Made by a program: the position numbers and the translations under genes. 48,959 nucleotides of DNA from Pleurocapsales cyanobacterium LEGE 06147 (GTDB lineage: Bacteria; Cyanobacteriota; Cyanobacteriia; Cyanobacteriales; Xenococcaceae). Under the pieces are notes generated by a model that was given only the letters and a program-made list of their open reading frames with translations, did not search any database and had not been told where the DNA came from. This document shows, piece by piece, positions 1 through 8,952 of this stretch. The stretch lies in contig JADEWQ010000036.1 of the NCBI GenBank assembly GCA_015207585.1, positions 1-48,959 on the forward strand, in the 5' to 3' direction. Position 1 is the stretch's first letter. Every line of letters begins with the position of its first letter.

Positions 1-172
1 TGGTCGAGATTTACCATACGTTACCTCTAATACTTGAGCCACCGTGGCGATCGCTAGTTATCATGAAATTCTTAAAGATGCCCAAACTATTGCTCTGCCC
101 AAATTATAAGTTATTGGAGATGTCTAGTACATTAGCGATCGCTTTCCCCACGACGTAAAAATTTATAACGAC
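1..172 (+). other. Degenerate coding remnant upstream of the broken histidine kinase
   Basis: This stretch has no intact gene. The reading frame of the kinase fragment at 173 stays open back to a TAG at 125-127, and the residues encoded there (DRFPHDVKIYND just before the first ATG) read like real sensor-domain protein. Further upstream the same frame reads protein-like between TGA at 35-37 and TAA near 107-109. I infer that the kinase gene once started further left and has picked up stops. The left edge of the window prevents checking the rest. Confidence 0.35.
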
Positions 173-793
173 ATGCTGCCTCTAGCAGAGGGAGTACAAA
201 GAGCAGTTAATAATCTAACGACTGGCAACAGATTACTGTGGGTAAAAGATGCTGCTGGTCAAGTAACGGCAAAATCTGCTGCTTTGCAAACTGGGGAGAT
301 AAGAACAACTCTGTTAACCCTCGATTCTGTTCCTCCAAATCCCCAAGTAAAAGACATGAATGGACGCTACTGGATCTTATGTGCGACTCCCGTCCAAGTA
401 AACAATATCAATCTTGGTGAATTATACATCGCTCAAGATATCACTGACGAGCGAATGATGTTTTTAAATCTGGTATGGAGTTTAAGTGTTGCAACTCTAA
501 TTATTATCGGGATCATGACCAGTGCGATCGCCTACTACATCAATCGTTCGATTAAACCTTTACAACGGATAAGCCAACTCACAAAAAAAATCTCTGCCGA
601 TAAATTGGGAGATGCTCGTATTGATTTAGACAATGCTCCTAGTGAAGTTAAAGAACTAGCACAAACTTTTGACCAAATGCTAGTACGTCTCTCGGAGGCT
701 TGGGAACATCAACGACAGTTGCTGAGTAATGTTTCCCATGAATTACGCACTCCTCTAACTATTATCTCTGGCTATTATTACGCACTCCTCTAA
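173..793 (+). pseudogene. Sensor histidine kinase, 5' fragment (sensor, TM, HAMP, H-box)
   Basis: This is the N-terminal part of a membrane histidine kinase. It shows an extracytoplasmic stretch (about residues 1-95), one transmembrane segment (about 98-122), a HAMP-like linker (about 125-180) and the phospho-acceptor box SNVSHELRTPLT. The frame then runs into a stop because a 35-bp direct duplication (742-811) shifts it. Without the extra copy the protein would read from ISGY straight into LQSTLRRSDN of the fragment starting at 811. The first transmembrane helix expected of this family is missing, and the frame stays open upstream to a stop at 125, so the 5' end is probably decayed as well. 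The partner response regulator is not in the window. Confidence 0.85.
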
Positions 794-811
794 CTATTAT
801 CTCTGGCTATT
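742..811 (+). repeat. 35-bp perfect tandem duplication inside the kinase H-box
   Basis: The 35-bp unit at 742-776 is repeated directly at 777-811. Its length is not a multiple of three, so it shifts the frame exactly after the phospho-acceptor histidine box. Loss of one copy would restore a continuous kinase. Slippage or unequal recombination is the likely origin. Confidence 0.95.
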
Positions 812-1407
812 TGCAAAGTACTCTACGCCGAAGTGATAATCTAACGGAAATTCAACGAGAAGCTCTGGCAACTGCTGCTTCTGAAGCCGAACGTACCGTG
901 CAATTGCTCAAAGATTTATTAGATCTTGCCAGAGCAGATAGTGGCAGAATGCACTTTCAGTTTGAATCTCTCGTACTCAATGATTTAGTCGAAGAAGTAG
1001 CAGCCATGACAAGACAATACAGCGATCGCCCCATCCAAATTGAGTCGGCTAGAGAAATAATTTGCATTAAAGCAGACATTAATCGGCTCAAACAAATATT
1101 ACTAAACTTAATCGACAATGCAGTTAAGTATTCCGATAACGGACACCCGATCGCGCTCAAGTTAGACAAACAAAACAATCGGGGTATTATTCAAGTATGC
1201 GATCGCGGTGTCGGTATTCCCTTATCCCAGCAAACCCGAATTTTTGAGCGTTTTTATCGTGTTGACGAAGCGCGCCTTCGCTCTGGGGGCACGGGGTTGG
1301 GGCTATCTATCGTCAAAACTTTAGTAGAAGGAATGGGAGGAAGTATTTCAGTTCGTTCCCAGTTATCACGAGGAAGTACTTTTACAATTAGTTTTCCCTT
1401 AATTTAA
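811..1407 (+). pseudogene. Sensor histidine kinase, 3' fragment (dimerisation end and ATPase domain)
   Basis: This is the C-terminal catalytic part of the same kinase, out of frame with the 5' fragment. It contains the second dimerisation helix and the HATPase_c domain: N box (LLNLIDNAVKYS), G1 box (DRGVGIP), F box (FERFYR) and G2 box (GGTGLGLSIVKTL). All ATP-binding motifs look intact. The nominal TTG at 811 is simply where the frame opens after the duplication and has no ribosome-binding site, so separate translation is unlikely. I treat it as the second half of one disrupted gene. Confidence 0.85.
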
Positions 1408-1582
1408 ATAAACTCGAATTGTTATTAAAGAAAAACGATGACTTCGATCATAGTGATTCGTCACAAAAATCTTTTGTATAGTCTTTTATAATCATGTTAT
1501 TGAAAGGCAGTTATCTTGGGTACACCAATTCTTGGTAGTTACCAAAATTAAGCAAAATATAGTCATTAAACTCTCCAATCAT

Positions 1583-3094
1583 ATGCCCGAAGAGCTAATA
1601 GGGGGACGCTATCGAGTAATAGACTGTTTGAGGAAGACAGGCTTTTGTGAAACCTATATTGCAGAAGATATTTGGCTTCCTGACAATCCTCGCTGTGTAG
1701 TGAAAAAACTCCAGCCTCAGTCTAACGAGCAATTTATTTTAGAAACTGCTAGACGTTTGTTTATTAGTGAAGCTAAGGTTCTTTATAGACTGAGCGATCA
1801 TCCGCAGATTCCTCGACTTTTGGCTCACTTAGAAGTAGGCGAGCAATTTTATTTAGTACAAGAGTTTATTGAAGGCAAAGATCTCGGACAAGCAGAAATT
1901 GTTCCTGGCAATCGCTGGAATGAGAAAGAGGTAATTTTTTTCTTACAAGAAGTGTTAGAGATTTTGGCTTTTGTGCATCAAAATAGGGTAATTCATCGAG
2001 ATATTAAGCCTTCTAATCTGATACGACGTATTAGCGATGGCAAAATCGTGCTGATTGACTTCGGTGCAGTCAAAGAAATTACGAATATAACTCTGACAGA
2101 GGGAGAAGGACGATTATTAACTGTTGCCGTTGGCACCCCTAGCTACATGCCAAGCGAACAGCAAAGAGGAGATCCTCGCTTCAACAGTGATATTTATGCT
2201 CTAGGAATGACTGCCATTCAAGCAATAACAGGAATCAATCCCGATCAACTTCCTAGAGATTACCAAACAGGAGAAATTTGCTGGCGAGATTATGCTCCTA
2301 ATTGTCGCCCTGCTTTAGGCAATCTGCTCGATAAAATGGTACGCAATGATTTTAGGGAACGCTACCAAAATGTCAACGATGTTCTTGAAGATCTCCAGAA
2401 GCTAAATCGACCTGTACGTAAGCCTGCCGATTCTCAATCGAGACCACTATTCAAACATTTTATCTTAATTGCTCTCTTCCCTTTAACACTTGGATTTGTC
2501 TTGATAGGACCGCGGATTTTTAATGCTATTCAAGCGATTAACTACTATAACCAGGGCAATCAGTTAATTAACGGAAATAAGTATGAAGAAGCGATCGCCG
2601 CCTTTGATAATGCCCTTGAGATTAAACCTGATTTTGCTCAAGCCTGGACTAATCGAGGCTTTGCTTTGGGTAAAATCCAGCTATTTTTAGAAAAATTTGC
2701 TTCTTGTGCGCAAGCAACCCGCGTTCAGCCAGATTTTGCCGAGGCTTGGAATTGTAGAGGATTAGCACGCTATGATTTGAAGCAATACGATTTAGCCTTG
2801 GAAGAATATAATCAGGCAATAGCTGTCGATCCAAAATTTCATCTGGCTTGGTTTAATAAAGGTCAGGTTTTATTGCAATTAGGTAGGAATGAAGAAGCGA
2901 TCGCTGCAACTCAGCGAGTTATTGCTCTTAAGCCCGATTTTTCATTGGCTTGGACTCAGATGTGTAGAGCTTTATATGAGTTGCAGCGATTTGGAGAAGC
3001 TAAAGATTATTGTCAAGAATCATTAAGAATTCAACCCGGTCATCAATCTACGATTCAGTTGCTAGAACAGGTACAAAGTAAGTTAGATAATTAG
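1583..3094 (+). CDS. Serine/threonine protein kinase with C-terminal TPR repeats
   Basis: A cyanobacterial PknB-type kinase of 503 aa. From the ATG at 1583 the kinase domain spans about residues 5-270: a catalytic Lys in CVVKK, the HRDIKPSN catalytic loop (about 137-144), the DFG Mg-binding motif (about 159) and the activation segment GTPSYMPSEQ. A hydrophobic membrane span (about 293-310) follows, then roughly four TPRs to the C-terminus. The nucleotide-binding loop is degenerate (LRKTGFCETY in place of the usual GxGGFG), as in many cyanobacterial members. An earlier TTG at 1532 keeps the frame open, but 1583 begins right at the family's usual start. TPRs in such kinases are thought to bind protein partners. 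The substrate is unknown and the gene stands alone. Confidence 0.9.
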   Translation: MPEELIGGRYRVIDCLRKTGFCETYIAEDIWLPDNPRCVVKKLQPQSNEQFILETARRLFISEAKVLYRLSDHPQIPRLLAHLEVGEQFYLVQEFIEGKDLGQAEIVPGNRWNEKEVIFFLQEVLEILAFVHQNRVIHRDIKPSNLIRRISDGKIVLIDFGAVKEITNITLTEGEGRLLTVAVGTPSYMPSEQQRGDPRFNSDIYALGMTAIQAITGINPDQLPRDYQTGEICWRDYAPNCRPALGNLLDKMVRNDFRERYQNVNDVLEDLQKLNRPVRKPADSQSRPLFKHFILIALFPLTLGFVLIGPRIFNAIQAINYYNQGNQLINGNKYEEAIAAFDNALEIKPDFAQAWTNRGFALGKIQLFLEKFASCAQATRVQPDFAEAWNCRGLARYDLKQYDLALEEYNQAIAVDPKFHLAWFNKGQVLLQLGRNEEAIAATQRVIALKPDFSLAWTQMCRALYELQRFGEAKDYCQESLRIQPGHQSTIQLLEQVQSKLDN

Positions 3095-3122
3095 CCTTTT
3101 TGCTCAATTATGCTTAAATTAT

Positions 3123-3635
3123 TTATCTAAAGCCTAACAATTGCCAAAAAGTAACTGGATAGCTGATAGATTGTACTCCTCTTGCAGTAGATATTTGTTT
3201 ATCTCGTTGTAAGCTACTATCTAAAATATTTTCCAAGACTCGATTGCCTTCCTCGATCGGATTTTCTGCTGGAGCAAGAGTAAATAGAACTAAGTCGCAC
3301 TTACCAGGAGTTGCCTCAGCACATATGGCAGGTAAACCTCCTTGATCGTGACTACCAAAAGACAACTGATTTTCCTGAGTTGGATAGGTTGCTAACTTAG
3401 CAGATACATTTTGACAAAGCTCTTGAGGGTTTGCCGATTGAGGTAAAGCATCAGATCGCCAATGAAAAATAGGCTTTGTTTCTCCCTGCACCATCGCTAC
3501 AGTAGTTGGGGTGCCCTTGTGAGATTCACAAAAGACATTCTGCTCTTGAGTTACGGTAGATTCACTCCAAGCTGAGGTAGCTGTTACAGCGATCGCGCTA
3601 ACAGCGAAGATAGGAGACAAGTATTTAAGGTTCAT
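3123..3635 (-). CDS. COP23-domain secreted protein
   Basis: A protein of 170 aa with an N-terminal signal peptide (hydrophobic core, likely cleavage after AWS). It resembles the COP23 family, named after a circadian-oscillating membrane-associated polypeptide of cyanobacteria: FCESHKGTPTTVA near the mature N-terminus, a central FHWRSDALP block with a Cys-containing LCQNVSAKL, and paired cysteines in AICAEATPGKCDL, which are probably disulfide-bonded. The start at 3635 is chosen because AAGGAG sits seven bases before it; the frame is open nine codons further up without a better site. It converges with the kinase gene. Its biochemical role is not established in the family. Confidence 0.75.
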   Translation of the reverse strand: MNLKYLSPIFAVSAIAVTATSAWSESTVTQEQNVFCESHKGTPTTVAMVQGETKPIFHWRSDALPQSANPQELCQNVSAKLATYPTQENQLSFGSHDQGGLPAICAEATPGKCDLVLFTLAPAENPIEEGNRVLENILDSSLQRDKQISTARGVQSISYPVTFWQLLGFR

Positions 3636-4197
3636 CTCAATGCTCCTTTGATTGGTTACCAATCTTATATGGACAATTTTATATTTACTATGAATGATTT
3701 GATTAACATATGTAGTATCGATTTGTAAAAGAAAAAGTTAATTCAATTAAAATTTCTTGACAAAATCGTTTTTAAGCTAATAAAGCTTGATAAATATAGC
3801 GTGAAGTACAGAGTTTAAACAATAATTCAAAGTTGAAAAAGACAATGGCGATCCCACTATCTACACTTTTATTGATAAAGGCGATCGCTCGAGCTTTTTA
3901 GGATGTTCATTCTCTAGTCTCCTGAAAGAGTTTTTCTCCTCATCGTTCACCAATTGTAAGCTAAAAATAGCGGTAAGCCTGCGGCATAGCTATCTCGATC
4001 GCGCCTCAATCTCTCCAAATTTCCAGGCGCGCATCGCTTTTCTTCTTATCCAATAACTCCATATGAATTTTTCTTTTAGCCTAATGCTCAAACCTCTTGA
4101 CAACGGAAATTCAAGCTTAAGTTATCACCAATGGGGGGCATTGAGATTTAGTAATATAAAAAGTATTATTATTTATACGGAAACAAAATAAGCTTCT
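3636..4197. other. Intergenic region with a direct-repeat copy; no gene seen
   Basis: This 562-base AT-rich stretch separates the COP23 gene (which starts leftward) from the toxin-antitoxin pair. I see no convincing coding frame. It contains the first of two direct repeats that bracket the toxin-antitoxin module (3992-4065) and a HIP1 octamer. The promoter of the antitoxin gene must lie after 4066, but no clear -35/-10 pair stands out. Confidence 0.6.
3992..4065. repeat. Direct repeat, left copy, flanking the toxin-antitoxin module
   Basis: This 74-base sequence recurs at 4859-4929 in the same orientation with a 3-base indel (GGCGCGCATCGC against GGCGATTGC) and one substitution. Both copies end in CCAATAACTCCATATG. 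Between them lie only the antitoxin and toxin genes and their flanks. Confidence 0.9.
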
Positions 4198-4464
4198 ATG
4201 TCTAATAGTTCCCAAAAACAACGAATTTCCATCACCGTAGATGCTCAATTACTAGAAGAAGTTGACCGACTGACCAAAAATCGTTCGGCTGCGGTAGAAG
4301 AAGGATTGCGTCTCTGGCGCAAACAACAAATAGAATCACAACTGCGAAATTTCTATCAAAACCGTTCTCAAATTGATGTTGAGTTTGAAAAAGAGTGGAC
4401 AGAAGAAACACAGGAACAAGCGATCGCTGCTTGGGATGAATTTCCTTGGAATACGTCTAATTAG
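4198..4464 (+). CDS. Ribbon-helix-helix antitoxin of a MazEF-like module
   Basis: An 88-aa acidic protein. The N-terminus (QRISITVDAQLLEEVDRL, about residues 8-25) has the beta-strand plus helix pattern of a ribbon-helix-helix DNA-binding domain. The C-terminal half is rich in Glu, Gln and Trp and would be the flexible toxin-binding tail. It is followed by a MazF-like toxin after a 3-base gap, the usual antitoxin-first order. Such antitoxins normally repress their own promoter together with the toxin. The family assignment rests on pattern and context, not on a specific named homologue. Confidence 0.8.
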   Translation: MSNSSQKQRISITVDAQLLEEVDRLTKNRSAAVEEGLRLWRKQQIESQLRNFYQNRSQIDVEFEKEWTEETQEQAIAAWDEFPWNTSN

Positions 4465-4467
4465 GAG

Positions 4468-4824
4468 ATGAGTAATATCGTAGATTTTCCCCGTCAACGA
4501 CAGGTTTATTTATCCAAAGCGTTAAAACAGTCGGGATATACTAAAAAACGTCCAGTAGTAATAGTATCATTAGATATTCGCAATGAATATAGTTCTACAG
4601 TCCTAGTCGTTCCTTTTTCTAGCGATACTTCTCAAGCAGCTAATCCCAGCCGTGTCTCGATCGGCAAAGGTGAAGGAGGGCTAAATGCTGATTCGGTGGC
4701 GATGTGTGATGTTCTAACTAATATAGAAAAACGCTATCTCGAACGCGGACCTTATGGCGAAATAACTGCAGAATCATTTACTCGCATTCAACGAGCGATT
4801 CAAATCGCGATCGGAATTTTTTAA
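4468..4824 (+). CDS. MazF/PemK-family endoribonuclease toxin
   Basis: A 118-aa protein with the MazF core: RQRQVYLSKAL near the start, KKRPVVIVSLDIRN (about 27-40), the strand VLVVPFSSD and GLNADSVAMCDVLTNIEK in the second half. MazF toxins cleave mRNA at short motifs and are held inactive by the upstream antitoxin. The start at 4468 lies three bases after the antitoxin stop, within GGAGATG, so translation is probably coupled. The conserved Arg and Ser/Thr positions of the fold appear to be present. The whole module sits between two direct repeats (3992-4065 and 4859-4929), which suggests it arrived or can leave as a cassette. Confidence 0.85.
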   Translation: MSNIVDFPRQRQVYLSKALKQSGYTKKRPVVIVSLDIRNEYSSTVLVVPFSSDTSQAANPSRVSIGKGEGGLNADSVAMCDVLTNIEKRYLERGPYGEITAESFTRIQRAIQIAIGIF

Positions 4825-4858
4825 TTTAGAAGCCCAAAAATGAAAAATAAACACTAGC

Positions 4859-4929
4859 ATCTCGATCGCGCCTCGATCTCTCCAAATTTCCAGGCGATTG
4901 CTTTTCTTCTTATCCAATAACTCCATATG
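4859..4929. repeat. Direct repeat, right copy, flanking the toxin-antitoxin module
   Basis: A 71-base copy of the sequence at 3992-4065, in the same orientation, starting 34 bases after the toxin stop codon. On the minus strand it is open (a short MELLDKKK-type peptide), but I see no evidence that this is a gene. Confidence 0.9.
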
Positions 4930-5339
4930 CGATCGCAGAGTAGCTGAGGCGACCAATAGCTTCATTCGCAAATGGATAAAACTTAATTAAAATACACTTT
5001 ATTTTAAAAAGATTCTTTTAATTTATCTATTTCGTATCAATCTGTATTAACTTTATGTTAAATTACTAACTTATCTTGTTAGGAATTCTCACTTAATGAT
5101 ATACGGTTATTTAGTTCAATAATGAACGAACGCTCGCATAAAAGTTGATTTTAACTAGAAATTTCTACATGGTGCGATCCCACCTACAACCTTAAAAAAG
5201 GGAGGAAACGGCTTCAAAGTCCCCCAATTTACCCTAATGTTGGGGGTCACGGGGGCAGGGGATTTAGGGGGATCGAAACATTGATTTACAAATACTTACT
5301 AGAAAATGTATCAGAAAATTTAAAATCATTGTATCAATT
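4930..5339. other. AT-rich intergenic region upstream of the TpsA-like gene
   Basis: No gene is visible here. It holds a run of TTAATT-type AT-rich sequence (about 4980-5090) and a MITE-like element (5174-5274) about 65 bases before the start codon of the secreted protein gene. The promoter for that gene should lie here but I cannot place it with confidence. Confidence 0.5.
5174..5274. repeat. MITE-like G/C-run element, copy 1
   Basis: Starts with GCGATCC, contains a GTCCCCC run in the middle and ends in GATTTAGGGGGATC. A shorter relative lies at 8953-9030. The two copies sit in front of the TpsA-like gene and the Uma2/TpsB genes. The ends are roughly complementary G- and C-runs, so it can fold. 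It has no coding capacity. Confidence 0.7.
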
Positions 5340-6407
5340 ATGAAACAGATTGCGCGATCTCGCTTTGCGGGTGCTACCGCATCCTGCTTTTCAGGTGCTG
5401 CCGCACCGCTCCTACTGTTTGGTAGTCTGGCTCTGTGTTCTCTAATCGTCCATCAACCGGTCAGAGCACAAATTGCACCGGATGGTACTCTCTCTACTAC
5501 TGTTAACTCTATTGGTGGGAGCATTTTTATTATCAATGACGGAGATAGAGCAGGAGGTAATCTTTTTCATAGTTTTAGCGAATTTTCTGTTCCTACTAAT
5601 GGTGGGGCGTTGTTTAATAATGCTCTCGATGTCCAGAATATTATTAATCGCGTAACGGGAGGTTCTGTTTCTGATATTGATGGTTTGATTCGAGCCAATG
5701 GCAGTGCCAATCTGTTTCTGCTCAATCCGGCGGGGATTATTTTTGGTCCTAATGCTAGTTTGAATATCGGCGGCTCGTTTTATGGAAGTACGGCTGATAG
5801 TCTGGTTTTTCCTGAAGGGGAATTTAGCGCGACGGATACGCAAGCTCCTCCTTTGTTGACAATCAATGCACCAATTGGTTTGAATTTTCGGGATAATCCT
5901 CAACCCATTACTAATCAGTCTGTTACATTGGATCCCACTGGTCAATTTTTTGTAGGGCTTGGTGGGGAACAGCCAGGACAAAATTTAGCCCTTATAGGTG
6001 GAGATATTAACTTAGATGGTGGATACATCGTTGCACCAGACGGAAAGGTAGAGTTAGGAGGACTGTCGGCAGCAGGAACGGTTGGACTGAATGGGGATGG
6101 CAGCTTGAGTTTTCCTGAGGATGTAGCGCGTGCAGATGTATCACTCACCAATGGTGCTTTTGTAGTGGTTTCTGGTATTTCTATATTTGCTAGGTCAGTA
6201 GTTTTAACTGATAATGCTATTTTGAAAGCTAGCAATGCTGGGGAAGGAAATGCAGGCAGCATAATGATTCAGGCTATCGATACAGTTTCTTTTGATAATA
6301 GTTTTGCCTACAGCAGAGTCGAAGCAGGAGGTGAGGGCAACGCAGGTAACATAGACATTACTACTGGCTCTTTTTCTATAGTCAATAATTCCCCGACTGA
6401 GTACTGA
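5340..6407 (+). pseudogene. Filamentous hemagglutinin-like TpsA, N-terminal fragment with TPS domain
   Basis: This is the first of three pieces of one large secreted protein gene (5340-8449). It has a Sec signal peptide ending near VRA-Q (residue 43) and then the two-partner-secretion domain: QNIINRVTGG, a GLIRANG turn, the NPAGIIFGP motif (about 129-137) and GSFYGSTAD. A parallel beta-helix follows. The TPS domain is what the outer-membrane TpsB protein (9736-11571) recognises. The frame breaks near 6390 where the first copy of a tandem repeat has CCCC and the second has CCC, giving a premature stop at 6407. The signal peptide carries an extra GATASCFSGAAAP stretch encoded by a short dispersed repeat. 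Confidence 0.85.
5392..5409. repeat. 18-bp dispersed repeat inside the TpsA signal-peptide coding region
   Basis: This 18-base GC-rich sequence (starts CAGGTGCTGCC) is identical to 48098-48115. A related copy (GGTGCTACCGCATCC) lies directly upstream at about 5370-5386. It adds Ala-rich residues in frame between the start and the hydrophobic core of the signal peptide. Confidence 0.8.
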
Positions 6408-7066
6408 TACATATGGAAAAGGCAATGCCGGCACTATAAAAGTTGAGGCTGATACTGTCTCGTTGGATAGAAGCTTTATATTTAGCAACGTAGCAAATGA
6501 AGCTGTGGGCGATGCAGGCAATATCGACATTACTACAAGTTCTCTTTCTCTAACTAATTTGGCTTTTTTAAGTAGCAGTAACCTTGGTAAGGGCAATGCC
6601 GGAACTGTGAAAGTTAAAGCTGATACTATTTCCTTAAATGAAAGCTTTATGGCTAGCTTGGTAACCTCAACAGAGGAGGTTAGTGCAGGTGGCATCGATA
6701 TTACTACTGGCTCTCTTTCTATAGTCAATAATTCCCGACTGAGTACTGATACATATGGAAAAGGCAATGCCGGCACTATAAAAGTTGAGGCTGATACTGT
6801 CTCGTTGGATAGAAGCTTTATATTTAGCAACGTAGCAAATGAAGCTGTGGGCGATGCAGGCAACATCGACATTACTACAAGTTCTCTTTCTCTAACTAAT
6901 TTGGCTTTTTTAAGTAGCAGTAACCTTGGTAAGGGCAATGCCGGAACTGTGAAAGTTAAAGCTGATACTATATTCCTTAAATGAAAGCTTTATGGCTAGC
7001 TTGGTAACCTCAACAGAGGAGGTTAGTGCAGGTGGCATCGATATTACTACTGGCTCTCTTTCTATA
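6381..7066 (+). repeat. Two near-identical 342-bp tandem units in the TpsA beta-helix region
   Basis: Unit 1 (about 6381-6723) and unit 2 (about 6724-7066) are almost identical, and the start of a third follows at 7067. Each measures 343 bases because each carries one extra base: C in the CCCC run near 6391-6394 in unit 1, and an A in ACTATATTCC near 6970 in unit 2. Without these, 342 bases encode 114 residues of GNAGTIKVEADTVSLD-type beta-helix rungs. The extra bases shift the frame twice. Confidence 0.9.
6463..6984 (+). pseudogene. TpsA, middle fragment (beta-helix repeats)
   Basis: This is the piece of the TpsA gene in the second reading frame; the homologous frame really opens around 6396, and the TTG at 6463 is not a credible start. 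It consists only of beta-helix rungs (GNAGTIKVEADT, GDAGNIDITTSSLSL, GNAGTVKVKADT) from the duplicated 342-bp units. It ends at TGA 6982-6984 because of one extra base in ACTATATTCC; the other unit has ACTATTTCC and reads on as ISLNESFMASL. It would not be exported or translated on its own. Confidence 0.8.
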
Positions 7067-8449
7067 GTCAATGGTGCTCAATTTAATACCAATACCTATG
7101 GAAAAAGCAACGCAGGCAATATTATCCTTAATGTCGATGGTGCGCTAGATATTACTGGTGGAAAGATTTTTAGTAATGTCGAAGCAGGTGGAGTAGGAGA
7201 TGCAGGTATAGTTACTATCAATTCTGGTTCTCTGACATTACAAGATGGTGAGATAAGTACTAGTAGTCGTGGACAAGGAAATGCAGGCAATATAGAAATT
7301 ACTGCTTCTGATAGTGTCTCCGTAGATAATAGTTTTATTACAAGTAATATAGGTGACTTTAACGAAGTTGCTGCTGTAGGCAAAGTAGGTAGTATTTCGC
7401 TCACAGCTAAATCAGTCTCTTTTACTAATACGGCTCAACTGCAAGCTGGGTTTTTCTCTAACACCCGAGGAAAGCCAGGACGAATCTCGATTGAAGCAGA
7501 GGATTCTATATCCTTTGATGGAACAGACACGGGCATTTTCAGCGACGCATACTTTGGGTCAATAGGAGGTGGCAGCGATATTAAACTTTTGGCAGAGTCA
7601 ATTTCTTTAACTAATGGTGCTATCTTAAATGCGGACAATTCGGGAGAGGGTAATGGAGGGAATATTATTATCGAAGCTAATAATTTAACCCTTCGTAACG
7701 GACGCATCACAGCAGCAACTTTATTTGGTGAAGGTGGCAATATTAACCTGAAAGTTGACGAGCTTCTACAAATGCGCGACAACAGCCTAATCTCTGCTCA
7801 AGCATTTGAAGATGCCAATGGTGGCAATATCGACATCAATGCTGGATTTGTCATTGCCTTTCCCAGTCAAACGCCAAACGATGGCAACGATATCATCGCC
7901 AGTGCTGAAAGAGGAGATGGAGGAAATATCAATATTAATACCCAACAAATCTTTGGTTTACAAGAACGAAGAGCAACTGAAGGTAACGGTACGAATGACA
8001 TTGATGCCAGTTCTGAGTTTGGCTTAAGCGGTGAGGTAGTTATTTCCAACCTAGTTGATGACATTAACCAAGGGGTAGTTGAATTACCAGACAATGTCGT
8101 CGAACCAGAAACAGTGACGGCTCAAGCTTGTCCTGCTGCGGGAAGGGTAGCTAGAGGAGAGAGTAGCTTTACCATTACCGGACGCGGCGGCTTGCCTGCC
8201 TTGGCTACTGACCCCCTCACCAGCGACCTAATTAGCATAGAAGGAGACGATACCGCCCAAAGTTCTCAAAAGTCTCCTAAAGGATTAGTTACCGTAACCG
8301 AGCAGCCTAATCCTCCCTCTTCTAAAGACATCATTCCGGCAAGGGGCATGATTGTCAATGAAAAAGGGGAAATTGTGTTAACTGCCTATCCCACCCCCAA
8401 TACCAGCCAGCGCACTCCTAACAACTTGGCTAGCTGCTCCCGCTCTTAG
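6992..8449 (+). pseudogene. TpsA, C-terminal fragment
   Basis: The third-frame piece, 485 codons. It continues the beta-helix (repeats of GNAGNI, GGNINI, LTNGA type) and ends in a tail typical of cyanobacterial filamentous hemagglutinin-like proteins: VEPETVTAQACPAAGR, then SFTITGRGGLP, then a Pro/Ser-rich end with MIVNEKGEIVLTAYPTP. The cysteines lie in the QAC motif and near the end (ASCSRS). With the two single-base insertions removed, the three pieces make one protein of about 1,035 residues. Whether the shifts are real, phase-variable or sequencing/assembly errors in a repeat cannot be told from one sequence. Confidence 0.8.
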
Positions 8450-8561
8450 GTCAAAGAAGACGCAGAGAGAGAAAAAATAGGCTTTTTTCCTCTTACTTAT
8501 CAAACCGAACTACCCTTATGAGTCTCCCTAGCCAGGGCTATTTAATTCTTATCCTAATTGA

Positions 8562-8640
8562 CCAAGAAATTTATTTCTTGGCTCAAAACTTGAGTCCGTT
8601 TAAACGGACTTTCGCTATGAGACAGAGAATCTATTCTCTG
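8562..8640. repeat. Array of three hairpins (REP-like element)
   Basis: Three inverted repeats follow one another: 8562-8581 (CCAAGAAAT, 2-base loop, ATTTCTTGG), 8593-8610 (a perfect 18-base palindrome, AGTCCGTTTAAACGGACT) and 8623-8640 (CAGAGAAT, 2-base loop, ATTCTCTG). This spacing of A/T-looped and GC-containing hairpins looks like a dispersed cyanobacterial repeat and could also end transcription from the TpsA gene. Confidence 0.8.
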
Positions 8641-8952
8641 GCTATCAAGAATGGAACAGCCTTGCTCCCTAGCTCTCTGCCCCTCTATCCTCCAAGCATG
8701 GAGAGAATAAGAGTTAAAGATTGGGAGTCAGTCCAATCTTGGAAGGCAGTTGCTTCAATTCGGGGAACCCACCTAACGCACTGCCTCCGCTTTCTGCCGA
8801 AGAGGAACTGGCGTGGATTTAGAGAGCTTCCAAAATTATTCATTGAAGAAATATGAAGTCAATTAGTCACAATGGCTACACAACCAGAACAATGGACAAT
8901 TAAGTCTAAGAGGCTGTTGGAAAAGGTATGGTCTGTACATGTTAAGCACTCA

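Noticed and set aside
4774-4971. Minus-strand frame of 65 codons after the toxin gene
   Set aside because: It is encoded mostly by the direct repeat and the toxin antisense; no ribosome-binding site or homology pattern.
6204-6938. Long minus-strand open frame (244 codons) across the TpsA repeats
   Set aside because: It is the antisense of repetitive beta-helix DNA with biased codons, low-complexity residues and no ribosome-binding site.
8518-8856. Plus-strand frame of 112 codons
   Set aside because: It runs through the three-hairpin repeat and has no recognisable protein pattern.
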